Below are positions 16,561 to 25,394 of a stretch of DNA of 64,000 nt, in pieces. Every line of letters begins with the position of its first letter. Position 1 is the first letter of the stretch. Source of the stretch: DAOTXR01 sp034435375 (lineage in GTDB: Bacteria > Chloroflexota > Anaerolineae > Aggregatilineales > UBA3940); contig DAOTXR010000048.1 in NCBI GenBank assembly GCA_034435375.1, positions 186,001-250,000 on the forward strand. The letters are read 5' to 3'. Below the pieces are notes generated by a model that did no database searches, was not told the origin of the DNA, and was given only the letters and a program-made list of their open reading frames with translations. Position numbers and translations under genes: made by a program.

Positions 16561-18426
16561 TTACAGCAAGTACCAGTCGAGAAAGCATTCCAGACGCGTG
16601 TTGAAGTCAATCAAGTTCTTGCGGCGTAGAATCCCATGACCCTCGTCGGCATAGGTCTTGTACTCGAAGGTTTTGCCCTCACGGCTAAGCGCCTCGACCA
16701 GCTCTTCAGATTGTAAGGGATGCACGTTTTCATCGAGCAGGCCGTGGACGATCAGCAGTGGGCGTTGGATGTTCTCCACCCGCCATACTGGCGATCCCGC
16801 CCGGTAGCCCTCACGGTGTTCGGAGGGGTGGCCCATCATCGCCTCTAGGTATTCACGGCCTGGCTGGAATGTCTGCGCCCACGAGGTCAGGATGTTGCAG
16901 TCACCATATTTAGCCACGCCGCAGGCAAAGCGGTAGCGAGGATCGTCAGCCAGGGCGCACACAGCCAGATAGCTTCCGTAGCTTGGTCCGAAGATCGCGA
17001 TCCGTTCCGGATCGATCCCATGCTGAGAGACGAGGTAGTCAGCCCCAGCTAGGCAATCCTTTGTATCATCCACCCCCCACAGTCCATGGTTGGCCCGCTC
17101 GAAATCCAGGCCGTAGCCCGTGCTGCCTCTGAAGTCGGGTGCGATCCAAGTATAGCCCTTGGCGACAAAGTATTGCCACAGCAATTCGACTTCTAGCAGG
17201 TTCTGGGCTGTCGGGCCGCCATGAGCATACATGATGGCGGCTCCATTGGACTTCTTTGGGCGGATCAGCAGTGCGGGGATTGGCAACCCGTCGAAGCTGG
17301 TGTAGGTGACCTGCTCTGGTTTCACCATGTCGAGCGCAGCCACAGCAGGGGGGCAGGTGAAGGTTAACTGGGTGATCTGCCTCGTTTCCACATCCATTCG
17401 GAAGAGGTCTGGCGGTGTGCGATAGTCCTGGAAGCTGTACACGACGCTCTTTCCGTCGGGCAGCCATTGGGGGCGAGAATGGACTCCATAGCTGGTGTGG
17501 AGGTCACACAGTTTGCCAGAAGCCACATCGACGATCGCCAAGTCAAGCACGCCGCGCCGGTTAATGGTGCACAGAATGCGTGTCCCATCCGGCGACCAAG
17601 CCAGCTCAGACAGATCGCACCCCGCATGGGTGAGCTGATGCTCGGCGCCGCTCTCGACATTGGTCACGAATATCTCGCGGAAGCCAGGTCGTTCGGAGAT
17701 GAAGGCAATCTGTTTGCTGTCTGGTGACCAGCTTGGGCCGGTGTTGCGGTAGGCTGGTGTGTTGGTCAGCCTGTGGACGGCTCCGGTCTTCAGCTCGACC
17801 ACCACAATGTCGGAGCGGTTGAGATCGTCCGGAGGATAGTGAACATAGGCCGCGTATCGCCCGTCAGGCGAGGGAGTCAGTCCGTAGTTGTATCCCGGCT
17901 CCTGGCTGATCTGGCGGGGCCACGTCCCCTCTGGATCGACAAGCAGAATCCTTGCTCGCTTCCCGTGATGCGTCGCCACTAGCAGACCGCTGCCATCAGG
18001 CTTCCACCGTGGCATACTGGCCCCGGTGGTGAAGTCACTGATCAGGCGTGGCAGGCCACCAGGCGGCTTGGGAGACGTTGGCACAACCCACACATGGCCC
18101 TTGTCAGTATAGGCCAGCCACTCTCCATCGGGTGACCACTGCGGTGGGTCGTCAAGCCAATATGCAACTGGGTCGCGGTCAAAAGTCAGGCGGGCAGGCC
18201 AGCCGCCAGCCAGAGACATGACGTACAAGTCAGACGTGTCGGCACAATCCCAGATGAAAGCAATGCGTTTGCCGTCCGGCGACAGGGTGTGGCTGCGTAA
18301 CCTGCCGATGGAGGAGATCAAGGTGATGCTCCATCCTTCCGCTGGCCCTGAGTCAGGGCGTCGCTGGGCAGGCCAGCCATTGCGCTCGTACTTCTCGACG
18401 AGCTGCTCCAAAGGATTACCGGCCAT
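16561..18426 (-). CDS. S9-family prolyl oligopeptidase / acylaminoacyl peptidase-like
   Basis: 621 residues. The first 360 or so form a beta-propeller with TolB/PD40-type repeats (SPDGKRIAFIWD, SPDGEWLAYTD, SPDSKQIAFISE). The rest is an alpha/beta hydrolase with S482 in GPSYGSY, D565 in HGLLDENVHP and H597 in DEGHG, the full catalytic triad of S9 peptidases. No signal peptide is seen, so it is probably cytoplasmic and acts on short peptides or acylated amino acids. The start ATG follows GGAGG. It begins 3 bases after the stop of the C45 peptidase. Confidence 0.9.
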   Translation of the reverse strand: MAGNPLEQLVEKYERNGWPAQRRPDSGPAEGWSITLISSIGRLRSHTLSPDGKRIAFIWDCADTSDLYVMSLAGGWPARLTFDRDPVAYWLDDPPQWSPDGEWLAYTDKGHVWVVPTSPKPPGGLPRLISDFTTGASMPRWKPDGSGLLVATHHGKRARILLVDPEGTWPRQISQEPGYNYGLTPSPDGRYAAYVHYPPDDLNRSDIVVVELKTGAVHRLTNTPAYRNTGPSWSPDSKQIAFISERPGFREIFVTNVESGAEHQLTHAGCDLSELAWSPDGTRILCTINRRGVLDLAIVDVASGKLCDLHTSYGVHSRPQWLPDGKSVVYSFQDYRTPPDLFRMDVETRQITQLTFTCPPAVAALDMVKPEQVTYTSFDGLPIPALLIRPKKSNGAAIMYAHGGPTAQNLLEVELLWQYFVAKGYTWIAPDFRGSTGYGLDFERANHGLWGVDDTKDCLAGADYLVSQHGIDPERIAIFGPSYGSYLAVCALADDPRYRFACGVAKYGDCNILTSWAQTFQPGREYLEAMMGHPSEHREGYRAGSPVWRVENIQRPLLIVHGLLDENVHPLQSEELVEALSREGKTFEYKTYADEGHGILRRKNLIDFNTRLECFLDWYLL

Positions 18427-18429
18427 ACC

Positions 18430-19521
18430 TCAAACCTCCAGGCGAAAGGTGTGGAAGGTTGCTTCACAAGGGCTTCCCCATGCGATGTGCATCTCAAAGG
18501 TAGTCAAGTCCATGATCATTGAGGCTACAGTCTTTGACTGGCCAAACGTCGTATCTTCGGGGCTGACATGGCGGCAGATGCTGTCCGGATGATTCATATG
18601 ATCGGACAGAATGGCCTCAAGTGTCTCCACGGTATGAGGCCCCAGGTTATGCAGCAGGCGGCTGGCGCGATTGTAGCGTACATGAGAGATCAGCAGGTCC
18701 TCTGGTTTGTCCTCAATGGCCTGCATGGTGGATGTCAGGTAATGGTTGGTGTGCACCAGATAGCCGTCATGGCCGTATAGAGTGGCAAAGCGATGCGCAG
18801 AGGCCTCGACATTGTATAGTTCACCGTTGCGGTCGGCGAAGAGGTGATTGTAGCCCGCAGCTCGCCAATTCATGATGGCCTTACGCATGGCGATAGACAG
18901 CCGTGGCGCCCCCAGCGCTGCCCGTGCCACACAGACACGTGGTACGCCCACCCGCAGATCCTGTGGGTAGACCGAATCGCAGCACTGAGCAATGCCCGCC
19001 GCATTGAAGCCAACGTTGGGCAGCATCCCACCGTAGGTCATAGCCAAAAATGGCGGCTCATCCTCGGGCGTGGCATGCACCAGATAGACGGTGTCTTCGT
19101 CTATAGGGATCCAGTCCTCGTTGTGACCAACCAAGACATGGCCATTCCGGGTATGTTCTGCGCCGACGGCCAGGCTGGTGCACTTAAAACGCAGGTGCAG
19201 CGCATCGACCATAACGCCTTCCATGCAGTTCAGGACCAGCAGATCGTCAAAGTTGACACCAGCCCCTTCGGCCATCCCCTGCATTTCTTCCACGTAGAGA
19301 GGCGTGTATTCCAGGGCGTAGGGATAATACTTACGGGCCTGAAGCACAGCATCGTCCCAGGTCAGGTATAATTCATCGTAACTGGCCTGGAGCAGTTTTT
19401 TGTAGTTCTCGACCATTTGTTCAATGGCTGGCACGCAGGTTTCGCCGATCTGGCGGCCCATGTTGCGGTGGCTACCACTCACATGGACAAGCTTGATCGG
19501 AGCATCGGCATGCATAGTCAT
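18430..19521 (-). CDS. C45-family (acyl-CoA:6-APA acyltransferase-like) Ntn hydrolase
   Basis: 363 residues. Family C45 proteins cut themselves before a Cys that then acts as nucleophile; C114 in the KCTSLAV context is the expected residue, followed by the NGHVLVGHNEDW segment typical of the fold. The N-terminal part has the GRQIGE motif seen in C45 members. Relatives hydrolyse or transfer acyl groups on amides. It is the first gene of the operon ending at 13944. GTAAGGTAA precedes the ATG. Confidence 0.85.
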   Translation of the reverse strand: MTMHADAPIKLVHVSGSHRNMGRQIGETCVPAIEQMVENYKKLLQASYDELYLTWDDAVLQARKYYPYALEYTPLYVEEMQGMAEGAGVNFDDLLVLNCMEGVMVDALHLRFKCTSLAVGAEHTRNGHVLVGHNEDWIPIDEDTVYLVHATPEDEPPFLAMTYGGMLPNVGFNAAGIAQCCDSVYPQDLRVGVPRVCVARAALGAPRLSIAMRKAIMNWRAAGYNHLFADRNGELYNVEASAHRFATLYGHDGYLVHTNHYLTSTMQAIEDKPEDLLISHVRYNRASRLLHNLGPHTVETLEAILSDHMNHPDSICRHVSPEDTTFGQSKTVASMIMDLTTFEMHIAWGSPCEATFHTFRLEV

Positions 19522-19556
19522 TTACCTTACTATCACCAAAGAGGAGTACAGAAGCG

Positions 19557-19628
19557 TTCAGCCAGCAGGACAACGCCTGCACGCATAGACTGCCTCAGCC
19601 CTGGGCTATGGTGAGGGTTCTGGCTGAA
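19557..19628 (-). ncRNA. Candidate structured leader (three-way junction) of the C45 operon
   Basis: In the predicted 5' leader, a 9-bp perfect pair (TTCAGCCAG with CTGGCTGAA) encloses two smaller possible hairpins, CCTCA/TGAGG and GCAGG/CCTGC. Together they draw a three-way junction of 72 bases ending 35 bases before the start codon. I do not recognise it as a known riboswitch class. The two inner stems are short, so this is a hypothesis. Confidence 0.35.
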
Positions 19629-19712
19629 GCAATATACAGTTGGCTATAGGCTGGGGATTCCTACGAACTCGGAGGCTTCTTCTGACGGATTGTGAGAGCG
19701 TGTAGGTTCAGC

Positions 19713-19740
19713 ATAATTCCATTGTACTACAGGTCGTCAA
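19713..19740 (-). promoter_or_regulatory. Promoter of the C45/S9/MttB/creatininase operon
   Basis: On the minus strand, TTGACG (19740-19735), a 16-base spacer and AATTAT (19718-19713). The predicted start near 19706 leaves a leader of about 185 bases. It lies between the LacI gene stop and the first operon gene. Confidence 0.45.
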
Positions 19741-19757
19741 CGGCAGAAAAGAGCTTG

Positions 19758-20795
19758 CTACCTCTCTGGCCGCCAGCCCTGGCTTGACTCACGGATAACT
19801 AACCGGGGTGGGATGAGAATCTGCTGCTTCATTGGCCCCTGACCATGTATCAGGCCCATTAGAACCCGCACGAGTTGCTGCCCGATCTGCCTGATTGGCA
19901 CTTGCAGAGTCGTCAGCCCAGGGAAAGGGTACTGATTGATAGTCAAGTCACCATAGCCAGTGAGGGCCAAGTCCCGACCTGGCCACAGGCCGCGTTTCAG
20001 CAAAGCGTACATAGCGCCCACAGCAATCAAGTCAAACACGGCAACGATGGCTGTGGGTCGTTGTGCACCGTCCAGGTCGAGCAAGTCACAGGTCGCGCTG
20101 TAGCCAAACTCAAAACCCCCTGGGCGACGGATAATCCAGGCTTCGCCTACAGGCAGGCCGGCCTCTTGCACAGCTTGGAAGTATCCGGCAACACGGTCGT
20201 TGCTCTCGCGCGATGTTTCGGGCCAGCCCAACAACGCGATACGGCGGTGCCCCTGAGCAATCAGGTGCCAGGTGGCCTGGTAGATGCCCTGCTGGGAGTC
20301 CACATCGACATAGGGAAATCGGCAATTGTGGGTGGAGCGTCCGAACACCACAAATGGCATCTCGACCTTTCGCAGCAGAGGAACCCGTGGGTCATCGTAG
20401 CCTACATCAGATAGGACAAAGCCATCCACTTGGCCTACACGTGTGAGGTCGCGGTAGGTGTCTTGCTGATCCTGGCCTGACGGCTGTGGGAACAACAGAA
20501 CATGATATCCCCTAGCTCTGGATGCTTCGACGATACTCTGCAGAAGGGAACTCGTCATCGGACTCATCTGATCTGTGCTGCCGACTTCCCACGAGAAGCC
20601 AATGAGTTGGCTGGCCTGGGTGCGCAGGCTGCGTGCCCGGATGTTAGGTCGATAGCCTAACTCCTCGGCCACGCGCTCAACACGGGCGCGGACCTCTGGC
20701 GTAACCTGTATCTTCCCATGCAGTACTTTTGAGACAGTTTGGTAACTGACCCCTGCCTCCCTGGCTATGTCTTTGAGGGTCACATGTTTGGCCAC
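19758..20795 (-). CDS. LacI-family transcriptional regulator
   Basis: 345 residues with an N-terminal LacI helix-turn-helix (VTLKDIAREAGVSYQTVSKV) followed by a hinge (PNIRARSLR) and a periplasmic-binding-protein-like sensor domain. The recognition helix begins Tyr-Gln as in E. coli LacI. The start is GTG at 20795. It is directly upstream of the hydrolase/methyltransferase operon on the same strand, so it probably controls that operon; the effector is unknown. The 168 bases between it and the divergent kinase gene are AT-rich with a TATAAC/TATAAT-like core but no good -35 box. Confidence 0.88.
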   Translation of the reverse strand: MAKHVTLKDIAREAGVSYQTVSKVLHGKIQVTPEVRARVERVAEELGYRPNIRARSLRTQASQLIGFSWEVGSTDQMSPMTSSLLQSIVEASRARGYHVLLFPQPSGQDQQDTYRDLTRVGQVDGFVLSDVGYDDPRVPLLRKVEMPFVVFGRSTHNCRFPYVDVDSQQGIYQATWHLIAQGHRRIALLGWPETSRESNDRVAGYFQAVQEAGLPVGEAWIIRRPGGFEFGYSATCDLLDLDGAQRPTAIVAVFDLIAVGAMYALLKRGLWPGRDLALTGYGDLTINQYPFPGLTTLQVPIRQIGQQLVRVLMGLIHGQGPMKQQILIPPRLVIRESSQGWRPER

Positions 20796-20963
20796 AGAAC
20801 ATCACCACGTGCTACGCTAGGCATTTCTACGCATTATAACAGAACAGGATGCCGCAGCCATCGACTGGCCTTTACGTGGGAGCTGTTGGTAGCATCCCGC
20901 CAGCAGATGTGCTACATTGAAGCCGGGCAGGCGCGAATTGTTCCGAGACTCAAAAGGGCAGCT

Positions 20964-23156
20964 ATGATTGGCGAGCATATTGGGGAGTACCAGGTTGTCG
21001 AGATTATTGCCCAGGGCGGTATGGCGACCGTGTACAAGGCCTACCAGCCGTCCTTCGACCGCTATGTGGCGCTGAAGGTTCTGCCTTCCCAAGCCTCTGA
21101 AGATCCTACCTTCCTTAAGCGATTCCGACACGAGGCGCGTGTGATCGCGCGGCTGGAGCATCGGTCGATCCTACCGGTGTACCAGTATGGTGAGCACGAA
21201 GGTACGCCCTACATTGCCATGCGGTTAGTGGAGGGTGGATCGCTGCGTAAGAAGTTGTTCTACGAAGGCCCTATCGACCTGCCTACCGCGACACGTATCA
21301 TTGAGCAGGTTGCCGAGGCGCTCGACTATGCTCACGCTCATGGGGTTGTCCATCGCGATCTGAAGCCGAGCAATATCTTGCTGGATGAGGACAACAACGC
21401 CTACCTAACCGACTTCGGGATTGCCAAACTGCTGGGTTCATCGACCCAGATCACCGGCAGTGGGGTGGTCGGCACGCCGAGCTACATGTCGCCAGAGCAG
21501 TGCCAGGGCAAGGACGTTACCCCTGCCAGCGACATCTATGCGCTGGGAGCGATCATCTATGAGATGATGACCGGCAGGCCCCCTTTTGAGGCTGACACGG
21601 CGCTGGCCGTGATGTACATGCACGTCAAGGAGCGCGTACCCTCGGTGCGTGAGATCAACCCGGCCTTGCCAGCCGGCATTGATCGTGTGATCCGACGCGC
21701 GATGGCCAAGCTGCCCCAGGAACGCTATACCGTCGCCTCAGCTGCCGCCGATGAGTTCCGCCAGGCCGTCGAATCCTCACCACCTCCTCTTCAGCCTCCA
21801 GCCCAGTTGGAGGCTGAAGAGGAGATCGTGTATGTCGAAGGGGAGGTTATGCCGCCCAGCGAGGCCTCTTATGAAGGAGCCTATGCCGCCGCGCCGGAAT
21901 ATGTCCCGCCAGCCCCTAAGCGCCGGAGCCTGCCGTTGCCGCTGATCTTGAGCGGCATCCTGGGCCTGGCTGCGGTGCTAGGTGTACTGGGCATCGTCTT
22001 CATCGTCCTCTCGTGGATGCGGGAAAATACTCACGGGCAGGTAGTTCCTCCGCCGCAGCCGACCGTCACGCCGATCACTGCCACGCTGGCTGCCGAGATT
22101 ACCAATACGCCGCAGATCATTGTGATCCCTGGCGACACACCAACCCCCTCTGCAACAGAGATGGTAGGCGGAATCATTGAGCCATCGCCGCTGCCCAGCG
22201 AGACGTCCACCGTCGAAACGACGCAGGTGCCCACCACGGTTCTCACCCTGCTACCCACAGCGACGGTTCAGCCCACACCGACTTACACTCTCGCCCCTAC
22301 TCTCGTCGTCAACCCGACTTTGCCCCCCACCGCCACCAGCGGACTCCCCGGCGTCGGGCCAGGCCGGCTGGCCTTTACGCAGGGGAACGAGGACACCGCC
22401 GAGATCGTGATTGCTGATGCCAATGGACGCAATCAACGCGCGTTGACTGACAATCAGGTCTATGATGGCGAGCCGGACTGGTCACCCGACGGGCTGCTGG
22501 TTGCGTTTGAGGGGCGGCGCGACAGCAATATGGACATCTTTGTGATCGGCGCTGATGGCAGCGGATTGCGCCGTTTGACGACTGCTTCACAGCCCGACCG
22601 ACACCCGGACTGGTCGCCTGATGGGCGGCTGATTGTGTACGAGTCGGGTGATGGCGAAAATGCCGAGATCTACGTCATGAACGCCGATGGCACCGCTCAG
22701 ATGCGGTTGACAAGCAACGGCTTTGGTGACCGAGCGCCGCGTTTCTCACCCAGCGGCACCCAGATCGCCTACATGACTGAGCAGCGTGGCAAGTGGGAGA
22801 TCGCAGTCATGGCCTATCCTGCCGGGACGCTGCTCAACTTCTATAACTGTCCCGCAGCAGACTGCCGCTTCCCGTCCTGGTCGCCGGACGGCAAGTCAAT
22901 CGTGTACAACACGCTGAACAGTGAAGGAAGGGTAGCCGATATCTGGGTGCTTGATGTGGCTAGTGGACAGTCCACCATGCTGATCCAGGGCAATGAAAGT
23001 GGACGTCCGGTATGGTCAGGAGATGGGTTGGCCATCTTCTTCAATCGAACAGTGGACGGTAACACCGACCTCTATCGTTTCGATCTGGGCACTGGCGCTA
23101 TGACCCGTTTGACAACCAATGCTGCCAGCGAGTTCGGGCCGGATTGGGGAAAGTGA
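20964..23156 (+). CDS. Membrane Ser/Thr protein kinase with external TolB-like propeller
   Basis: 730 residues from ATG 20964 (AAAGGGC upstream; the frame extends to 20739 without support). The Hanks-type kinase domain (about 10-270) has the glycine loop GGMATVYKA, the VALKV lysine, VVHRDLKPSN and LTDFGIA, so it should be active. An acidic stretch, one membrane segment (about 320-345) and a Thr/Pro-rich stalk (about 350-470) follow. The C-terminal 250 residues are PD40/TolB repeats (WSPDGLLVAFEGRRDSNMDI and similar) outside the cell, a likely ligand or wall-sensing domain in place of the PASTA repeats of PknB. Its targets are not evident. Confidence 0.9.
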   Translation: MIGEHIGEYQVVEIIAQGGMATVYKAYQPSFDRYVALKVLPSQASEDPTFLKRFRHEARVIARLEHRSILPVYQYGEHEGTPYIAMRLVEGGSLRKKLFYEGPIDLPTATRIIEQVAEALDYAHAHGVVHRDLKPSNILLDEDNNAYLTDFGIAKLLGSSTQITGSGVVGTPSYMSPEQCQGKDVTPASDIYALGAIIYEMMTGRPPFEADTALAVMYMHVKERVPSVREINPALPAGIDRVIRRAMAKLPQERYTVASAAADEFRQAVESSPPPLQPPAQLEAEEEIVYVEGEVMPPSEASYEGAYAAAPEYVPPAPKRRSLPLPLILSGILGLAAVLGVLGIVFIVLSWMRENTHGQVVPPPQPTVTPITATLAAEITNTPQIIVIPGDTPTPSATEMVGGIIEPSPLPSETSTVETTQVPTTVLTLLPTATVQPTPTYTLAPTLVVNPTLPPTATSGLPGVGPGRLAFTQGNEDTAEIVIADANGRNQRALTDNQVYDGEPDWSPDGLLVAFEGRRDSNMDIFVIGADGSGLRRLTTASQPDRHPDWSPDGRLIVYESGDGENAEIYVMNADGTAQMRLTSNGFGDRAPRFSPSGTQIAYMTEQRGKWEIAVMAYPAGTLLNFYNCPAADCRFPSWSPDGKSIVYNTLNSEGRVADIWVLDVASGQSTMLIQGNESGRPVWSGDGLAIFFNRTVDGNTDLYRFDLGTGAMTRLTTNAASEFGPDWGK

Positions 23157-23234
23157 CAGGGGAGCGGAGGACTGTTGAGAGATACTTGTTGCAGGCGACG
23201 GGCATACTAATGAGGCCACACATGGTCGAGAGGT

Positions 23235-24818
23235 ATGGATCAACGATTTAGAAGGCCAACGCTGGTTGTTAGCGCACGCGAGATCACGATTCTGGTCGTA
23301 GCACTCGCGATCTTCACCCTGGCGGCATTTGTGTTTGTGATCGGTGTGATTCGTCTGGACGGGCATGGCGCCTCTGAAATACCTGTAGCCACCGAGGTTG
23401 GCGGAGAAGGGAGTCAGCTCACTGTCCCAACGCTCACCATTGGGCCGCCCGCGACTCTGGCTTTGCCGCCTGGGCCTACACCTGAGCCTACCGCCAGCTA
23501 CTTTGAGCACCTTGTCCAGGCCAATGAGACGCTGACCAGCATAGCCGCCTTTTACGGCATCGGAGTACAGGATCTGCTTAGCGCCAACGGGCTGACGCTG
23601 AACAGCGTCATCCGAGATGGGCAGTCGATCATCATCCCGTTGCCACCTAGCCAGGCCGGACGGTGGCACGTGGTGCAGCCGGGTGAGGCGCTGGCGTCCA
23701 TTGCGGCCACCTATGGCATTTCGCCAGAGATGATCCAGACGACCAACAACCTGGCCGACGCCAATGCTATCTATGCTGGGCAACGGTTGCGCATCCCGCG
23801 TGTGCCGCCCGAGGGCGCCACACCTGAGCCTACATTGGCCAACGGCGCTTCCCCTGCTGTGCCGGGCACGTCAGGGCGCATCTACGCGAGCAACTGGCCG
23901 CGCTCAATCTTGGAGGGGGACCTCGACGCCAACTACCCGCTCACATATACCACATCCCGTTTCACCATTCATTATCAGCCCGACACTTACGTCGATAAGC
24001 ACCTTGAGGAGACGGTGCGACTCGCCGAGTATGCTCTGACAAATGTGGAGGCTCGGCTTGACGTGCAGCTTGAGGGCACCTTCGATATCTACCTGGCCGG
24101 GACACTCTTCGCTGCGCCGAATGCTCACCTGCATGGACTAAGCCGCTCTGCTGATCGCAGAGTGTTTATCCTGCATGATGGCAGCGGCACTGAGACTGAT
24201 AACCTGTACTTCTTCATGCACGAAATCACACATCTGGTGTCATGGAACACATGGGGCGCACCGTCTTCGGTTTTGCTGTCAGAAGGAGTGGCAACTTACA
24301 CTGGCCAGTTAGTGCTAGAGGACGGTGGATACCTACCCTACGATGAACTGTGTACAGGCATCTACGCTGCCGGGCTGATGCCCTCCATGACTGCGCTGGA
24401 ACAGGACTGGCAGGCGTTTCTAGGACATATCCGTAATCCGCTCAATTATTTCAGTAGCGCATGTTTTGTCGACTATCTGATCGACACTTATGGTCTGGAT
24501 GCCATGAGCCGCCTGTACCATACCTCGGATTATGAGGACATCTATGGCGCTTCACTTGACTCGCTGGATACCGACTGGCGAGAAATGCTGGATCAGAACT
24601 CCGGCAGTCTGACACTCAGCCCAGAGGACCTGACCGCATACACGGAGGAGGTTGGCCGTACCTACGATTTCATTCTGAATAACTTTAACGGCACGGCCAT
24701 CCTCTACGAGGCATACGCAGCAGTTGATCAAGCCCGTATTGCGCTATGGAAAGGGAACTATCCTGAGGCGCGTCGCTGGCTGGATACGGTATACCAGGTG
24801 ATTGGGTACAAACCGTGA
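23235..24818 (+). CDS. Membrane-anchored LysM protein with peptidase MA-like domain
   Basis: 527 residues. A signal-anchor segment (about 15-40) is followed by a Pro/Thr linker, two LysM repeats (about 95-135 and 145-190) that bind glycan chains of the wall, a second linker, and a gluzincin-type metalloprotease domain. The zinc motif is H329-E-I-T-H333 with a third ligand candidate E350 in SEGVATY. This is the peptidase MA-like arrangement. The combination suggests a wall-bound protease; its substrate is unknown. ATG 23235 follows GAGAGGT. It lies 78 bases after the kinase gene, perhaps in one transcript. Confidence 0.85.
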   Translation: MDQRFRRPTLVVSAREITILVVALAIFTLAAFVFVIGVIRLDGHGASEIPVATEVGGEGSQLTVPTLTIGPPATLALPPGPTPEPTASYFEHLVQANETLTSIAAFYGIGVQDLLSANGLTLNSVIRDGQSIIIPLPPSQAGRWHVVQPGEALASIAATYGISPEMIQTTNNLADANAIYAGQRLRIPRVPPEGATPEPTLANGASPAVPGTSGRIYASNWPRSILEGDLDANYPLTYTTSRFTIHYQPDTYVDKHLEETVRLAEYALTNVEARLDVQLEGTFDIYLAGTLFAAPNAHLHGLSRSADRRVFILHDGSGTETDNLYFFMHEITHLVSWNTWGAPSSVLLSEGVATYTGQLVLEDGGYLPYDELCTGIYAAGLMPSMTALEQDWQAFLGHIRNPLNYFSSACFVDYLIDTYGLDAMSRLYHTSDYEDIYGASLDSLDTDWREMLDQNSGSLTLSPEDLTAYTEEVGRTYDFILNNFNGTAILYEAYAAVDQARIALWKGNYPEARRWLDTVYQVIGYKP

Positions 24819-24880
24819 GCCAGGCCCTCTACCAGAAAGCGGTGCACCTTGAAGGATGCTTTCCCTGTTGCCCCTACCAA

Positions 24881-24909
24881 TTGACCCTGGCTGACCCTGA
24901 TGTTATGAT
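24881..24909 (+). promoter_or_regulatory. Promoter of the small gene at 24955
   Basis: TTGACC (24881-24886), a 17-base spacer and TATGAT (24904-24909). The predicted start near 24917 gives a leader of about 38 bases with GGGAGGAA before the ATG. Confidence 0.7.
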
Positions 24910-24954
24910 GAACGTCAGGTATCCCGACGCTGCGCGCCACAGGGAGGAACTCGA

Positions 24955-25332
24955 ATGCCGACAGAAGAATATGATTACCACTTTCTGCTCCTCGCGCCGG
25001 GACTGAGCGGTGTGTGGTTCTTGCAGGCTGCGCGTCAATACTGGTTGCGCTTCCAGCCGATTGTGACCGATGACTGGTCATTGCTTTCCCTCATTCCCTC
25101 TCAAGCTTCTGTCGCTGTAACACTCCTTGCTCACCCCGACACGGTTACCGTCCTCCGCAGGCAACTTGCTAGCTTACGAGGCGATATTTACCTGGACATG
25201 CTTGTCGCTGAAGATCTCCCGATGATGGAGGCCGTGCTCAACGCGCGTGCCGAAGCAGGCCGGCGTTTTGGCTGGCGAGATCCACACACTGAGGGAGTCG
25301 CTGGGATCAGCCAGTCTGCACGCATTGAATGA
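24955..25332 (+). CDS. Small protein homologous to the C-terminal domain of the next gene product
   Basis: 125 residues with its own promoter and a strong GGGAGG site. I recognise no named family, but it aligns by eye over nearly its full length with the last 100 residues of the 952-residue protein encoded just downstream: shared features are AP-x-L near the start, YW-x2-F-x-P, W-x-L-x-S-x2-P, VT-x4-PD, and LN-x-R-x3-GRR-x-G at the end. The fold looks like alternating strands and helices (Rossmann-like). No signal or membrane segment. The two genes are 62 bases apart and probably cotranscribed. Confidence 0.75.
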   Translation: MPTEEYDYHFLLLAPGLSGVWFLQAARQYWLRFQPIVTDDWSLLSLIPSQASVAVTLLAHPDTVTVLRRQLASLRGDIYLDMLVAEDLPMMEAVLNARAEAGRRFGWRDPHTEGVAGISQSARIE

Positions 25333-25394
25333 TCAAAGCCAGAGAGACGGTTGACCATCCTGCGAATTAGAGTGACTGCTCACTGGAGATCGCC

